Of a stretch of 57,321 bases of DNA, positions 36,701-44,491 are shown one piece after another. Position 1 is the stretch's first letter. Each line of letters begins with the position of its first letter. The DNA is taken from the IMG/VR virus record IMGVR_UViG_3300037502_001747, positions 1 to 57,321 of that record. The stretch is one strand, 5' to 3'. The translations under genes were made by a program, and so were the position numbers. The stretch comes from a virus. The notes below the pieces were generated by a model that saw nothing but the letters and a program-made list of their open reading frames with translations, was not told where the DNA came from and made no database searches.

Positions 36701-38008
36701 ATGGTAGTCAAACTAAGCAACAACGTCCGGTCATCGCTCCGCACGGAGGTGTTGTCTGGTAGTACGACCATCCTTTTGCCCGTCGGCCACGGTGCTCGGT
36801 TCCCGGCGCTTGGCGCGGGTGAGTACTTCTATGCCACCATCGAGGACGCGGCTGGCAACTACGAGATCGTGCGGGTCACTGCCCGGGCGACGGACACGCT
36901 GACTGCAACACGCGGCGCCGAGGGCACGACGGCGCGGACCTTTGCTGCTGGGTCCACTATCGAGATGCGGGTTACTGCTGCCAGCGTTCTGGACGCCGCA
37001 CAAGATGCTGCCGACACGGTGGACTTGGCGCAGTTCAGCGTCACTGCTTCCGCGGCAGAGATCAACATCCTAGACGGGGCGTTGCTGAGCACGGCCGAAC
37101 TCAACATCCTTGACGGGGTGACTGCCTCCACTGCGGAGATTAACATCCTTGACGGGGTGACCGCCTCGACCGCGGAGATCAATATCCTCGACGGGGTTAC
37201 CGCCTCGACCGCAGAGATTAACATCCTTGACGGGGTGACGGCGACGACGGCTGAGATTAACAAGCTGGCCGGTACACCGGCAGGTTTGACGGCAACCGAG
37301 CTCGGTTACGTTGACGGGGTGACTAGCTCTATCCAGACGCAGTTGGATGCCAAGCAGGCGCTTGACTCTGATCTGACAGCACTCGCTGGCCTTTCGGCTA
37401 ATGGTATCATCGCCCGCACGGGGGCGGGAACTGCTGCAGTGCGCACACTTACTGGTACAGCCAACCAGATAACTGTAACGGACGGCGACGGTGTGGCTGG
37501 CAACCCTACCATTGCGGCGGTCGTGGCATCTCAAGCCGAGGCACAGGCCGGCACTGATACTACTAAGCTGATGACACCTCAGCGTGTGCTTCAGTCAATC
37601 ACTGCAAACTCTACTGTGTTGCTTTCGACGCTGACCACGGTCACTGGCAACACCTACACCACGCCCACTTTGGACCTGACTCCGTACAAGTTTGTCACGG
37701 CAGTTGTTGATGGTGTTGGCGACAACTCTGCTACTTCTGGGACGTTCAATATTTTTGGCCTAGGTCTCGTTGCTACTGGGACAACGGCTGCTTTTAGGAT
37801 TTATGGAAGCTGGACGCTTGATCTTCAGACGGGTCTTTTTTTCGGGGTGTCACAGGTCATCACCCCAGCGGCTCTTCCACAACTGCTTTTTGCTCTAGTT
37901 AACAGCGGCGGAAGAACTGCCCTTGGCAATGCGACCACCACCTTCACTGTGACAATGACTACGACAAACTTTGCCGCTGGCACTGTTCGCTTCTACGGAG
38001 TTAGGTGA
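36701..38008 (+). CDS. Tail fibre protein with 13-residue repeats, 435 aa
   Basis: Residues 1-100 form a beta-rich head-attachment-like domain (VLSGSTTILLPVGHGARFP … TRGAEGTTARTFAAGSTIEM). Residues ~113-205 hold tandem units of the form TASTAEINILDGV, widely seen in phage tail fibres and thought to form a trimeric shaft. After KQALDSDLTALAGLS the C-terminal ~130 residues form a beta-rich tip. It lies after the adaptors, the usual place for the primary fibre. Confidence 0.8.
   Translation: MVVKLSNNVRSSLRTEVLSGSTTILLPVGHGARFPALGAGEYFYATIEDAAGNYEIVRVTARATDTLTATRGAEGTTARTFAAGSTIEMRVTAASVLDAAQDAADTVDLAQFSVTASAAEINILDGALLSTAELNILDGVTASTAEINILDGVTASTAEINILDGVTASTAEINILDGVTATTAEINKLAGTPAGLTATELGYVDGVTSSIQTQLDAKQALDSDLTALAGLSANGIIARTGAGTAAVRTLTGTANQITVTDGDGVAGNPTIAAVVASQAEAQAGTDTTKLMTPQRVLQSITANSTVLLSTLTTVTGNTYTTPTLDLTPYKFVTAVVDGVGDNSATSGTFNIFGLGLVATGTTAAFRIYGSWTLDLQTGLFFGVSQVITPAALPQLLFALVNSGGRTALGNATTTFTVTMTTTNFAAGTVRFYGVR
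37037..37317 (+). repeat. 39-bp tandem repeats in the tail-fibre gene
   Basis: Six units of 39 bp encode AE(I/L)N(I/K)L-type repeats, the last diverged, followed by a degenerate TELGYVDGV unit. The central three copies differ mostly at third codon positions, so the protein repeat is under selection while the DNA is drifting. Confidence 0.85.
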
Positions 38009-38009
38009 C

Positions 38010-38303
38010 ATGGCTGACGATCAGCGCTTCGACCGCATTGAGAAAAACCTCGATAAACTCGGGGACAAGATCGACGAGTTAACCAAGGTCGTGACGGCCA
38101 TGGCCCGCATTGAGGAGCGGATGGTGACGCTGTTTAAGCGCATGGATCGGTACGACGAGGCGCAGTCGGAAATCGACGAGCGTCTTGCCGAGGTCGAGAA
38201 GACCTCTACCAAGCGTGGCGTCGTCTACCACATAATCGACAAGGGCTTCTGGCTCATCGTTGGCGCGGGCATGACCTACATCATCAAGACCACTGGTGGC
38301 TGA
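38010..38303 (+). CDS. Coiled-coil protein with C-terminal membrane helix, 97 aa
   Basis: ATG 38010 begins a charged coiled coil (RFDRIEKNLDKLGDKIDEL … IDERLAEVEKTS), followed by a membrane helix (KGFWLIVGAGMTYIIKTTGG). This DUF-type layout is common directly before phage endolysins and may be a holin-like or anti-holin protein. It overlaps or abuts the endolysin gene. Confidence 0.65.
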   Translation: MADDQRFDRIEKNLDKLGDKIDELTKVVTAMARIEERMVTLFKRMDRYDEAQSEIDERLAEVEKTSTKRGVVYHIIDKGFWLIVGAGMTYIIKTTGG

Positions 38304-38304
38304 C

Positions 38305-38715
38305 ATGCGGCAGTGGGACCAGCGGAGCCTAAAGAACCTGCAAGGCGTTCGCCCCGAGCTCCGCCGAGTCATGGACCGTGCACTGCAGGACGCCCCGTTC
38401 CCGTTCATCATCACCGAGGGCCTACGCACCATTGAGCGGCAGCGGGAGCTTGTCCGAATCGGCGCGTCGAAGACCCTGAACAGCCGCCACCTGACGGGCC
38501 ATGCCGTGGACCTCGTGCCCTATGTGGACATCGACAAGGACGGTAAGGTCGAGTCGGAAGAGATGTATGCGTGGCCGCTGTATCACAAGCTGGCTGTCGT
38601 GATTAAGGCTGCCGCAGACAAGGAAGACGTCGCCATCGTATGGGGCGGCGACTGGGTGAAGTTCCGTGATGGACCTCACTGGGAACTGGACCGCCGGGTC
38701 TATCCGGCAAAGTAG
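38305..38715 (+). CDS. Endolysin, M15-family L-alanyl-D-glutamate/VanY-type peptidase, 136 aa
   Basis: Catalytic-type motifs are SRHLTGHAVDL (H62, D69) and GPHWEL (H125), the zinc ligands of M15 peptidases, with TEGLRTIERQREL upstream as in phage enzymes. It cleaves the peptide cross-links of peptidoglycan. No signal peptide is seen, so it depends on the holin encoded next to it. ATG 38305 is preferred to GTG 38296. Confidence 0.93.
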   Translation: MRQWDQRSLKNLQGVRPELRRVMDRALQDAPFPFIITEGLRTIERQRELVRIGASKTLNSRHLTGHAVDLVPYVDIDKDGKVESEEMYAWPLYHKLAVVIKAAADKEDVAIVWGGDWVKFRDGPHWELDRRVYPAK

Positions 38716-38724
38716 GAGACTGCC

Positions 38725-38895
38725 ATGACTGGTGATCAGATCGCAGGCGTCGTTCGCGCCATCGTTGCCGCCCTCGGCGGGTACTTTGTGGGTCAGGGTG
38801 TCACTGACGCCGAAACCGTTGCGACCGTCGGCGGCGCCGCTGCCACTCTCGCCGCTGCACTGTGGTCGATCTACTCCAAGCGCGCCAAAGAATGA
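38725..38895 (+). CDS. Holin, 56 aa
   Basis: Read from sequence: ATG 38725, TGA 38895, with AGGAG upstream. Two hydrophobic helices (AGVVRAIVAALGGYFVGQGV and VATVGGAAATLAAALWSIYS) flank a short acidic turn, ending in a basic tail SKRAKE. Size, topology and position between endolysin and Rz identify a small class II-type holin that opens the inner membrane. Confidence 0.85.
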   Translation: MTGDQIAGVVRAIVAALGGYFVGQGVTDAETVATVGGAAATLAAALWSIYSKRAKE

Positions 38896-39131
38896 TCTGG
38901 CAGGCGTTTTTCTCCGCCCTCCTGCGGCCGGTTCTTCATGCTCTCTCGCTGGCAACAAGCTGGTTTGGTGGCAGAAAATCGGCGCAGGCTGACATCAAAC
39001 TGGCCACCGTCGAGCGATCCCTGAGGGTTGTTCGACGCGCAGAGGAGATCGAGAATGAGGTCGAAGCTCTTGATCGTGAGTCTCTCAAGTCTCGTAGCCG
39101 TCGCTGGGTGCGTGGCGTCAACGACAAGTGA
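38892..39131 (+). CDS. Rz: Inner-membrane spanin (Rz-like), 79 aa
   Basis: ATG 38892 overlaps the holin stop. An N-terminal membrane helix (AFFSALLRPVLHALSLATSW) is followed by a coiled coil rich in Arg/Glu (TVERSLRVVRRAEEIENEVE). The o-spanin gene is nested in another frame within its 3' part. It is shorter than classical Rz but has the same design. Confidence 0.8.
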   Translation: MIWQAFFSALLRPVLHALSLATSWFGGRKSAQADIKLATVERSLRVVRRAEEIENEVEALDRESLKSRSRRWVRGVNDK

Positions 39132-39258
39132 GTGCGACTGGACTGAAACGCTATACTACGGCAGCGACAACGTGGTAGACTGGTTGGCAGCGAACGATCC
39201 CTCGCTGTTGGCGGGTGTAACGTCGCACAACGAGAAGCGGATGGAGTTCTGCAAATGA
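39055..39258 (+). CDS. Rz1: Outer-membrane spanin lipoprotein (Rz1-like), 67 aa
   Basis: ATG 39055, after an AGAGGAG site, lies in a different frame inside the Rz gene and runs beyond it. A signal peptide with lipobox (LLIVSLSSLVAVAGC) places the mature lipoprotein in the outer membrane, where it joins the Rz-like protein to fuse the membranes at lysis. Here the mature part is not proline-rich, unlike lambda Rz1. Confidence 0.8.
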   Translation: MRSKLLIVSLSSLVAVAGCVASTTSECDWTETLYYGSDNVVDWLAANDPSLLAGVTSHNEKRMEFCK

Positions 39259-39356
39259 AGAAACCGGCTCCGAAGTTCACCCCCTGCCCGGGGTGCCCTG
39301 CACCTAAGAAATGCGCTGCCATGGGCAAGTGCATGAAGAAGGCCACCAAGAAGTGA
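39255..39356 (+). CDS. Tiny Cys/Lys-rich peptide, 33 aa
   Basis: ATG 39255 overlaps the Rz1 stop, and the TGA at 39354-39356 overlaps the next GTG start. The sequence is MKKPAPKFTPCPGCPAPKKC followed by AAMGKCMKKATKK. Four cysteines in 16 residues suggest a metal-binding knuckle. Tight overlaps at both ends argue that it is real. Function unknown. Confidence 0.6.
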   Translation: MKKPAPKFTPCPGCPAPKKCAAMGKCMKKATKK

Positions 39357-41794
39357 CCACGACTAAGATCGCCGAGTTTAGGGGCACGCTCCCACGTGTG
39401 GCACCCGAACTACTTCCGGGCACCGCTGCGCAGACTGCGCAGGGCGTTAAACTATACTCCGGCGATCTTATTCCTACCCCGACGCCTGTCGTGGCCGCTG
39501 CGGCGGGCCGCACAGGCACGATCCGAACACTCTACGCGCTGCGCGATCCGGTGACTTCCGAACGCAAGTGGCTGACGTGGGCCAATGAGGTCGACATCGC
39601 CACCCCTGCCGCGGACGAGTTGGGCGAACAGCGGTTCTACTACACGGGCGACGGTGCGCCCAAGGTTAGCACCTACGCGATGGCCACTTCTGGTGCAGCG
39701 CCGTATCCGTCCGCCGGTGGGTACTACAATTTAGGGCTGCCGCTGCCGACCGCGCAGCCAGTAGCTACACCAACTACCTTCTCATCTCTCACGTCGGCCT
39801 CCTTCGCCCGCGACGGCGGTGGCAACGTGACGCTCACGACAAGTACGGCGCACAATCTCAAAGACGGCGCACTCGCCACCATCTCCGGTTTTTCCTACCG
39901 TACGGGTACCTATACTCGGGCCCTGAATACCATCACGGTGACGATTAACAACCACGGTCTGGTGACAGGTACCCGTATCTACATCGAGTTCACGTCTGGT
40001 GGTGCGACCACGAACTCTTACACTGTGACCGTTACCGGAACCAACACCTTCACCGTGACTGACACGGTCTCGGGTACGATCGCCTCAAGCAACTGCCGTT
40101 GGGACATTCGCGATCTCAACATCACTACGACGGTGACGGTCATCAACCCGACGACGATCACGTACTTCTCCCCCGGGGCGCAGGTGGCTACCACTACCAG
40201 TTCCGAAGGTAAGGTCGACCTTGGCGGATTGGTGCAGGCACGCACCTACCTGTACACGTGGTATACCCCATGGGACGAGGAGTCGATCGGGTCCGAACCG
40301 TCGACCGCCATCTTCATCAAGGAGGGCCAGATCGTCACGATCTCTGGTCTGCCTACCGCCAGACCGGCGGGCGACAACTTCATCCGCGGCATCAGGCTTT
40401 ATCGTACCCTAGCTACCACTGCGGATGCGGCGGAGGCTGATTACTTCCGGCTGGCTACCCTGTGGTTCCCGCAGGGCATTGCCTCTGTCAGCCGTACCTC
40501 GGGGGTTGTGACACTCAAGTTCTCTGAACAGCACAAGTTCATTAAGGACGACCGGTTCAAACTCTCGGGCTGCAGCGTGGCCGGTTTCGACATCACGGGT
40601 GGGGTAGTGACCACTACCCCAGACCAGTTCACTATAACCTATGCGCAGGCAGGTTCTGATACGGCTACGACCGCTGCCACTGGCACGGTCTACTACGACG
40701 TGGCGGAGAACCCCCCGACGGATGCCGCACGGTATTGGGGTGATGGGTCCTACGACTTCACCGACGACTTCAACTACCGCAGCCTGACCACCGTACTGGA
40801 CTCCAACGAGTTTGATGCGCCACCTGCGGACCTGCAGGGTCTGACGGTTATCCAGAACAACCTGATGGTCGGCTTTACGGGTAACGACGTCTACTTCACT
40901 GAGCCGAACAAGTTCCATGCGTGGCCAGAGAAGTACAAGATTTCGCTGGAATACAACATCGTCGGGCTGGTGGCGCTGGGCAGCGACCTGCTGGTCATGA
41001 CTGAAGGGTACCCTTACGTCATCTCGGGGTCGGACCCCGCCGTTCTGTCGACCAGCCGCTACTCCACTAACTATCCGTGCCTTAGCAAGCGCAGCATCGT
41101 CCAGACCGATGTGGGTGTTATGTATTCCACCCATGAGGGGCTGGCTTTGGCCTCTTTCACCGGCGGGGTGCAGATTGTTACGGCCCCGGCGCATAGTCCA
41201 GACACGTGGAACGCCGCCCTTGATCCGTCTACTATCACCGCTGTGTTCTATGACAGCCTTTACTTTGGCTCACACAGCACCGGGTCGTTCTTCTACCGCC
41301 GCAGTCAAGACGGTCAGAATCCGGGCGACTTCATCACCTACAACATCACCTTCACGGCTACATGGTTCGACCCGTTGACCGGGGCGCTTTACTACGTGAC
41401 CGGCACCGATGGCGATATTGTCCTATGGGATGATCCGGCGCAGCCCAACTCGGACTACACGTGGAAGTCCAAGGTCTTCGTGTCGCAAGAGCCGTTTAAT
41501 ATGGGCGCAGCGCGCGTGGTTGCTGACTACACCGGTGTGACTGTGTCTCCGGTGTGGAGTGAATGGGACTCCACGTGGATTACGGCCGACGTTACGTGGG
41601 ACGTGGTTGAGCCGGTTACTTTCAAATTGTACGCCAACCGCTCATTGGTCCTGACGACCACGCGTGCCGATAGCGACGTGTTCCGTCTGCCTGCCGGGTA
41701 CAAGACTGACACCTACGAGGTCGAGATTAGCGGTACTGTCCGCGTCCGCGCTGTCCACCTTGGTGAAACACCCACTTCGCTGAAAGGGTCCTGA
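39353..41794 (+). CDS. Tail nozzle-like virion protein, 813 aa
   Basis: I start it at GTG 39353 (GTGA overlap). The N-terminus KIAEFRGTLPRVAPELLPGT AAQTAQGVKLYSGDLIP (read in parts) is a frequent phage pattern. A long beta-rich body follows with VIQNNLMVGFTGNDVYFTEP, LVALGSDLLVMTEGYPYVIS and CLSKRSIVQTDVGVMYSTHE, resembling propeller-type nozzle proteins (T7 gp12 class). It has short beta inserts at ~150-300. A nozzle or tail-hub role fits its size and place; the exact family is not certain. Confidence 0.65.
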   Translation: MTTTKIAEFRGTLPRVAPELLPGTAAQTAQGVKLYSGDLIPTPTPVVAAAAGRTGTIRTLYALRDPVTSERKWLTWANEVDIATPAADELGEQRFYYTGDGAPKVSTYAMATSGAAPYPSAGGYYNLGLPLPTAQPVATPTTFSSLTSASFARDGGGNVTLTTSTAHNLKDGALATISGFSYRTGTYTRALNTITVTINNHGLVTGTRIYIEFTSGGATTNSYTVTVTGTNTFTVTDTVSGTIASSNCRWDIRDLNITTTVTVINPTTITYFSPGAQVATTTSSEGKVDLGGLVQARTYLYTWYTPWDEESIGSEPSTAIFIKEGQIVTISGLPTARPAGDNFIRGIRLYRTLATTADAAEADYFRLATLWFPQGIASVSRTSGVVTLKFSEQHKFIKDDRFKLSGCSVAGFDITGGVVTTTPDQFTITYAQAGSDTATTAATGTVYYDVAENPPTDAARYWGDGSYDFTDDFNYRSLTTVLDSNEFDAPPADLQGLTVIQNNLMVGFTGNDVYFTEPNKFHAWPEKYKISLEYNIVGLVALGSDLLVMTEGYPYVISGSDPAVLSTSRYSTNYPCLSKRSIVQTDVGVMYSTHEGLALASFTGGVQIVTAPAHSPDTWNAALDPSTITAVFYDSLYFGSHSTGSFFYRRSQDGQNPGDFITYNITFTATWFDPLTGALYYVTGTDGDIVLWDDPAQPNSDYTWKSKVFVSQEPFNMGAARVVADYTGVTVSPVWSEWDSTWITADVTWDVVEPVTFKLYANRSLVLTTTRADSDVFRLPAGYKTDTYEVEISGTVRVRAVHLGETPTSLKGS

Positions 41795-42141
41795 TGGCTC
41801 GCTTTACAGGCATACCCAGTCTGCCGCAGGTTGGCGTCGAGGAGTGGGAGTACCGCATCCTTAGCGCGATGAAGCAGAACATAGAGCTCCTAGTCGGCAC
41901 TCGTGGTGAACAGGACTCCTCTAGCCGCGCCGTGGTAAAATCTGCTATAACCATCGCGAGTGCGCCCGAACCTACGATACGGTCAGTCTCTGCCGTAGGG
42001 GCTGGGTTCACGATTAGCGGCGCGCAAGTGCCGTCTCTGGCGGACTACCAAGCGCTGGTGCGCGATGTGCAACTACTAACGAGTGATGTCGCCCAGCTGC
42101 GCGCGGCGGTTAACACTCTGATCTCGCAGCTGAGGAGCTGA
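41794..42141 (+). CDS. Hypothetical virion protein, 115 aa
   Basis: Overlaps the nozzle-like gene by one base (TGATG). A short N-terminal segment (GIPSLPQVGVEEWEYRILSA MKQNIELLVG, read in parts) precedes a beta stretch and a C-terminal helix (LVRDVQLLTSDVAQLRAAVN). Such small proteins often follow nozzle genes in this phage group. Function unknown. Confidence 0.65.
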   Translation: MARFTGIPSLPQVGVEEWEYRILSAMKQNIELLVGTRGEQDSSSRAVVKSAITIASAPEPTIRSVSAVGAGFTISGAQVPSLADYQALVRDVQLLTSDVAQLRAAVNTLISQLRS

Positions 42142-42143
42142 CC

Positions 42144-43565
42144 ATGGCAAAGGGACCAACAACGACCAAGAGTGTCACGGTCAATGGCAAGGTAGTCACT
42201 GATCCGCAGAAAGTTGCGCAGATCGAGCGCAACCGGGAAGGCGCTGCACGGTACGCCGTCGACGCGTATCAGAAAGAAGGCACCCCAATCCCCTCTCACC
42301 TGAAGGGGACCGTGGAGGCGCAGATTGCACGTGGTGACTACAGCACTGGTACGCGCAACACCGGTGGCACTGGGGCTTTTGGGTTGCCTGACCCGATGTC
42401 TGGCGGTAAAATTTCCAGTGTTGCGGGCCTTAGGGTCGGCAGCCAGACAGGTGGCGGCACCGGCGGCAGCCTGTTTACTTCCCTGACCGGTGGCTACACT
42501 GGTATGGCCGACATGATTAATGGCGGCGGTCCGGGGGCGGCTGGTGCCGCCGCCACGCCGGGGCCGAACTACTTTGCGGGACTGGGTGCGCCCGGTACCG
42601 CTCGTGACGATAGTAGCGGTCCGGGGTCGGTCGCTACTCTGGCGCCCGTGGCTACGCCACCTGCCACATCCATCGACAGCGGCAATCAGGGTGGGGGCGA
42701 CGGGCTGAGCGGTGAGGAAGTCAGCCGCCGCAACGCAGAGCGTTCGCGAGTCCCGACCTATGAGGCCGGTGGCTATGTCGGCAAAGGCGGTGTACCGCAG
42801 CGTCCGTCCACGGCATCGCTTGATCTGCCGCCTGCGCTGGCGCGCATGTTGGCTATGCCCACGCAGTCCTATGCTGCAGGCGGGATGGTTGGTCCGGGCG
42901 GTGTGCCGCAGCGCCCGATGACTTCCCCGATGGCTATGAACCTCGCCCAGCAGGGCGGGGCCCCGGTGGTTGGTGTCGCTCCCCCCGGGCAGCAGGGTCG
43001 CCCCCTTAACTTCGCCGCGATCGACCAGCAGGCGCAGCAGTTCATGCAGCAGAACCCGCAGCAGGTGCAGCAGATCAGGGCACAGGTCGAGCAAGCCATG
43101 GCTTCTGGCGAGATCGACGCACAGGGGCTGAACATGTTTGTTCAGATCGCGACGACGGCGTTGCAGAACCCGGAGATGTGGCCGCAACTGCGGCAGGTGC
43201 TGATCCGTCAGGGGATGCTGGATGCCGAAGAGGTCGGTGAAGAGTATGACCAAGGCTTCCTAATCGTGCTCTACATCATCGGTAAGACCATGGGTGGTGG
43301 CCAACCCACTACACCCGCGCCGATGTCGGCCGGACAGTCGCCGCAGATGTCGATGAAGAAGGGCGGCGCGTTGCCTGCCAAGAGCGCAAACCCGGACGGG
43401 TCGATTCCGATCAACGCCCACGAGGGCGAATACGTCATCCCGGCCGACGTTACCCGCAAACTGGGGACCAACCACTTCGACAAGTTGATCGCCAAGGCGC
43501 GCGGCGTGGACATGAACGGCAACGGTGGCAGCACTAGCAGCATGAACGACGAAGGAGAATCGTAA
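42144..43565 (+). CDS. Virion-associated protein, 473 aa
   Basis: The N-terminal part is Gly/Thr/Pro-rich. Two copies of a module (YEAGGYVGKGGVPQRP and YAAGGMVGPGGVPQRP) are followed by a Gln-rich helical region and the C-terminal domain NAHEGEYVIPADVTRKLGTN HFDKLIAKARG (read in parts), a recurrent end domain of phage internal or tail proteins. It may be an internal virion protein or a lytic-complex partner; the role is not settled. Confidence 0.65.
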   Translation: MAKGPTTTKSVTVNGKVVTDPQKVAQIERNREGAARYAVDAYQKEGTPIPSHLKGTVEAQIARGDYSTGTRNTGGTGAFGLPDPMSGGKISSVAGLRVGSQTGGGTGGSLFTSLTGGYTGMADMINGGGPGAAGAAATPGPNYFAGLGAPGTARDDSSGPGSVATLAPVATPPATSIDSGNQGGGDGLSGEEVSRRNAERSRVPTYEAGGYVGKGGVPQRPSTASLDLPPALARMLAMPTQSYAAGGMVGPGGVPQRPMTSPMAMNLAQQGGAPVVGVAPPGQQGRPLNFAAIDQQAQQFMQQNPQQVQQIRAQVEQAMASGEIDAQGLNMFVQIATTALQNPEMWPQLRQVLIRQGMLDAEEVGEEYDQGFLIVLYIIGKTMGGGQPTTPAPMSAGQSPQMSMKKGGALPAKSANPDGSIPINAHEGEYVIPADVTRKLGTNHFDKLIAKARGVDMNGNGGSTSSMNDEGES

Positions 43566-44479
43566 TGGGGTTCCTGTCCAAAATCTGGAGGGGCGTTAAG
43601 AAGGTCGTTGGCGCAGTCGCCATGATCGCCGCCCCCTTCATCGCGGCTCCTATCGCGGGTATGATTGGCGTCTCCGGCACCATCGGCACGGCGCTTGTGG
43701 GTGCTGGCATCGGTGGACTTGGTGCGGCTGCAGCGGGGGTTAACCCGCTGATCGGTGCGGCGCTTGGTGGTCTGGGTGCCGGCATCGGTGCCGCTAGGGC
43801 CGCCGGGGGTGCTGGTGGCGGGGGTCTCTTCAGTGGGTTGTTCCGTGGCGCTGCCCCCGCTGCGGGCGCAGCTGGCACTGCTGGTGCCGCGGCCGCTCCT
43901 GCTGCTGCGGGTCTTACCACTGCTGCAACGACTGCTCCCGCTGCGGGTGGGCTCCTCTCGGGGCTTAACCTCAGTAACCTTGCCCCACTGGCGATGACCA
44001 TGTTCGGCAAAGCTCCGCAGGACCTTACCGAGGTCGAGCGACAGAACCTGTTGGACAACGCCGAGATCGCCGCGACTGAGCGTGGTGTGTTCAACGAGCG
44101 TCTGGATGCAGCCCGGTCGTTGCTGCAGCAGGGTGAGGCTAACCCCGAGCAGGCATTTGCCACCGCGCAGATGGCCACCCAGCGTGGGCTGCGGGAGCAG
44201 GAGCGCACCTCAGGTCTGTCCGAGCGCCCGGGTATGCGTGAGGCTGAGCGCCGCCGCGCTGCTATTGAGGGCGCCCGTGTGGGTACTGCCGCTGTCACTG
44301 GGGAGCAGGCTCGTGCCGCGCAGGCCACGGCTGCCGGGCTCTCGGCGCTGCCGACCAACGTCCCGACCAGCGCGTCGGAACTGAACAAGACAATCTACGA
44401 AGACCTGTACAAGCGCCGGGCCGATTACTCACGTGACTTGGCGGGTGCCTTCGGGCAAATGTACGGTAACATCACCTGA
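43565..44479 (+). CDS. Internal virion/ejection-type protein, 304 aa
   Basis: The N-terminus FLSKIWRGVKKVVGAVAMIA APFIAAPIAGMIG (read in parts) and an Ala/Gly-rich hydrophobic region to ~residue 150 look membrane-active, as in small ejection proteins. The rest is helical (VERQNLLDNAEIAATERGVF … REAERRRAAIEGARVGTAAV). It lies in the usual internal-protein block before the giant protein. Confidence 0.68.
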   Translation: MGFLSKIWRGVKKVVGAVAMIAAPFIAAPIAGMIGVSGTIGTALVGAGIGGLGAAAAGVNPLIGAALGGLGAGIGAARAAGGAGGGGLFSGLFRGAAPAAGAAGTAGAAAAPAAAGLTTAATTAPAAGGLLSGLNLSNLAPLAMTMFGKAPQDLTEVERQNLLDNAEIAATERGVFNERLDAARSLLQQGEANPEQAFATAQMATQRGLREQERTSGLSERPGMREAERRRAAIEGARVGTAAVTGEQARAAQATAAGLSALPTNVPTSASELNKTIYEDLYKRRADYSRDLAGAFGQMYGNIT

Positions 44480-44491
44480 TAGGAGCCACCC

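Noticed and set aside
37037-37317. CRISPR array
   Set aside because: The regular units are in-frame coding repeats of a tail fibre with no spacers.
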